In this document: piece after piece, positions 63,942 to 64,000 of the stretch
Position numbering within the stretch: position 1 is the stretch's first letter
Layout of the letters: every line of letters begins with the position of its first letter
Assembly: GCA_001567275.1 (NCBI GenBank)
Contig: LNBX01000013.1
Location: 62,001-126,000 of the forward strand
Length of the DNA: 64,000 nt
Reading direction: 5' to 3'
Origin: Bacteroidetes bacterium OLB10
GTDB taxonomy: Bacteria; Bacteroidota; Bacteroidia; AKYH767-A; OLB10
Made by a program: the position numbers and the translations under genes
Notes under the pieces: generated by a model
The model's input: the letters and a program-made list of their open reading frames with translations, nothing else
Told to the model about the DNA's origin: nothing
The model's database searches: none

Positions 63942-64000
63942 TCAATCCTTTTTATCCAGCATCAGGATTTCATTGATAACAACTTCGGTGATATACTTCT
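63942..64000 (-). CDS. C-terminal end of a probable single-stranded DNA-binding protein
   Basis: Only the last 18 residues are in the window: KYITEVVINEILMLDKKD, then TGA at 63942-63944. The pattern YxTEVVxNExxxL is the last strand of the SSB OB fold in this phylum, so the gene is probably a short ssb paralogue without an acidic tail. The call rests on a very short segment. Confidence 0.5.
   Translation of the reverse strand, partial: KYITEVVINEILMLDKKD

Overview
The window looks like chromosomal DNA of a low-GC member of the Bacteroidota, probably near the Sphingobacteriia/Chitinophagia. The evidence is: type IX secretion sorting domains of both kinds (A and B), a PorW/SprE lipoprotein, a PorP/SprF-like protein, promoters of the TTTG...TAnnTTTG type, an IPExxxVDY-family protein, an SDR-type threonine dehydrogenase and a DUF1800/DUF1501 pair. 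No ribosomal RNA, phage, insertion sequence or CRISPR array is visible. One tRNA (Asn, GTT) is present.

Layout. 1-2.3 kb: the start of an exported protein, a small ORF closed by a good terminator, and a 500-residue helical protein of unknown role. 2.4-5.8 kb: acpP-fabF-rnc and trpS. 5.9-8.3 kb: rarA, converging on a CheY-CRP fusion regulator. 8.4-10.4 kb: an accessory patch with a frameshifted T9SS-sorted protein and a VbhA-type antitoxin/Fic toxin pair between imperfect direct repeats. 10.4-13.3 kb: an exported dienelactone hydrolase-like protein, a small membrane protein, a flippase-like membrane protein and scpA. 13.4-24.2 kb: an SGNH/PKD protein, MgtC, then a heavy-metal efflux cluster read leftward (Cys/His-rich exported protein, CzcA-CusC fusion broken by a frameshift, CusB-like adaptor, P1B ATPase), with a His-rich lipoprotein above it. 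24.4-29.2 kb: a TetR gene with a duplicated palindromic operator, leading a TolC-EmrA-EmrB type drug efflux operon. 29.3-35.9 kb: M23 peptidase, PorW/SprE, bactofilin, two AtpZ/AtpI-like membrane proteins, prfB with its programmed frameshift, recO. 36-44.2 kb: sucA, two outer-membrane barrels, a Kelch/T9SS protein, IPExxxVDY, tadA, and a response regulator beside what looks like a histidine kinase in two pieces. 44.4-50.4 kb: bacilliredoxin, yifB/comM, tRNA-Asn followed by a decayed GIY-YIG gene, DUF1800 and DUF1501. 50.4-53.9 kb: threonine dehydrogenase-cysS-M28 peptidase, tightly overlapped. 53.9-62.1 kb: a leftward cluster with a 980-residue NHL/Ig/PKD type B T9SS protein, a PorP-OmpA fusion, a WecA/MraY-like transferase, dxr and rseP. 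The window ends with two lipoproteins, a strong terminator and the tail of a probable ssb.

Most of the window is ordinary core genome. The points most worth a second look are the repeat-bounded Fic cassette, the metal pump and its frameshift, the kinase that has lost its histidine domain, the prfB recoding site, the tRNA-adjacent nuclease remnant, the tetR operator and the PorP-OmpA/CHU_C operon. Three of the broken genes are interrupted at runs of six or seven A/T, so indel errors in the assembly must be excluded before these are called biological.
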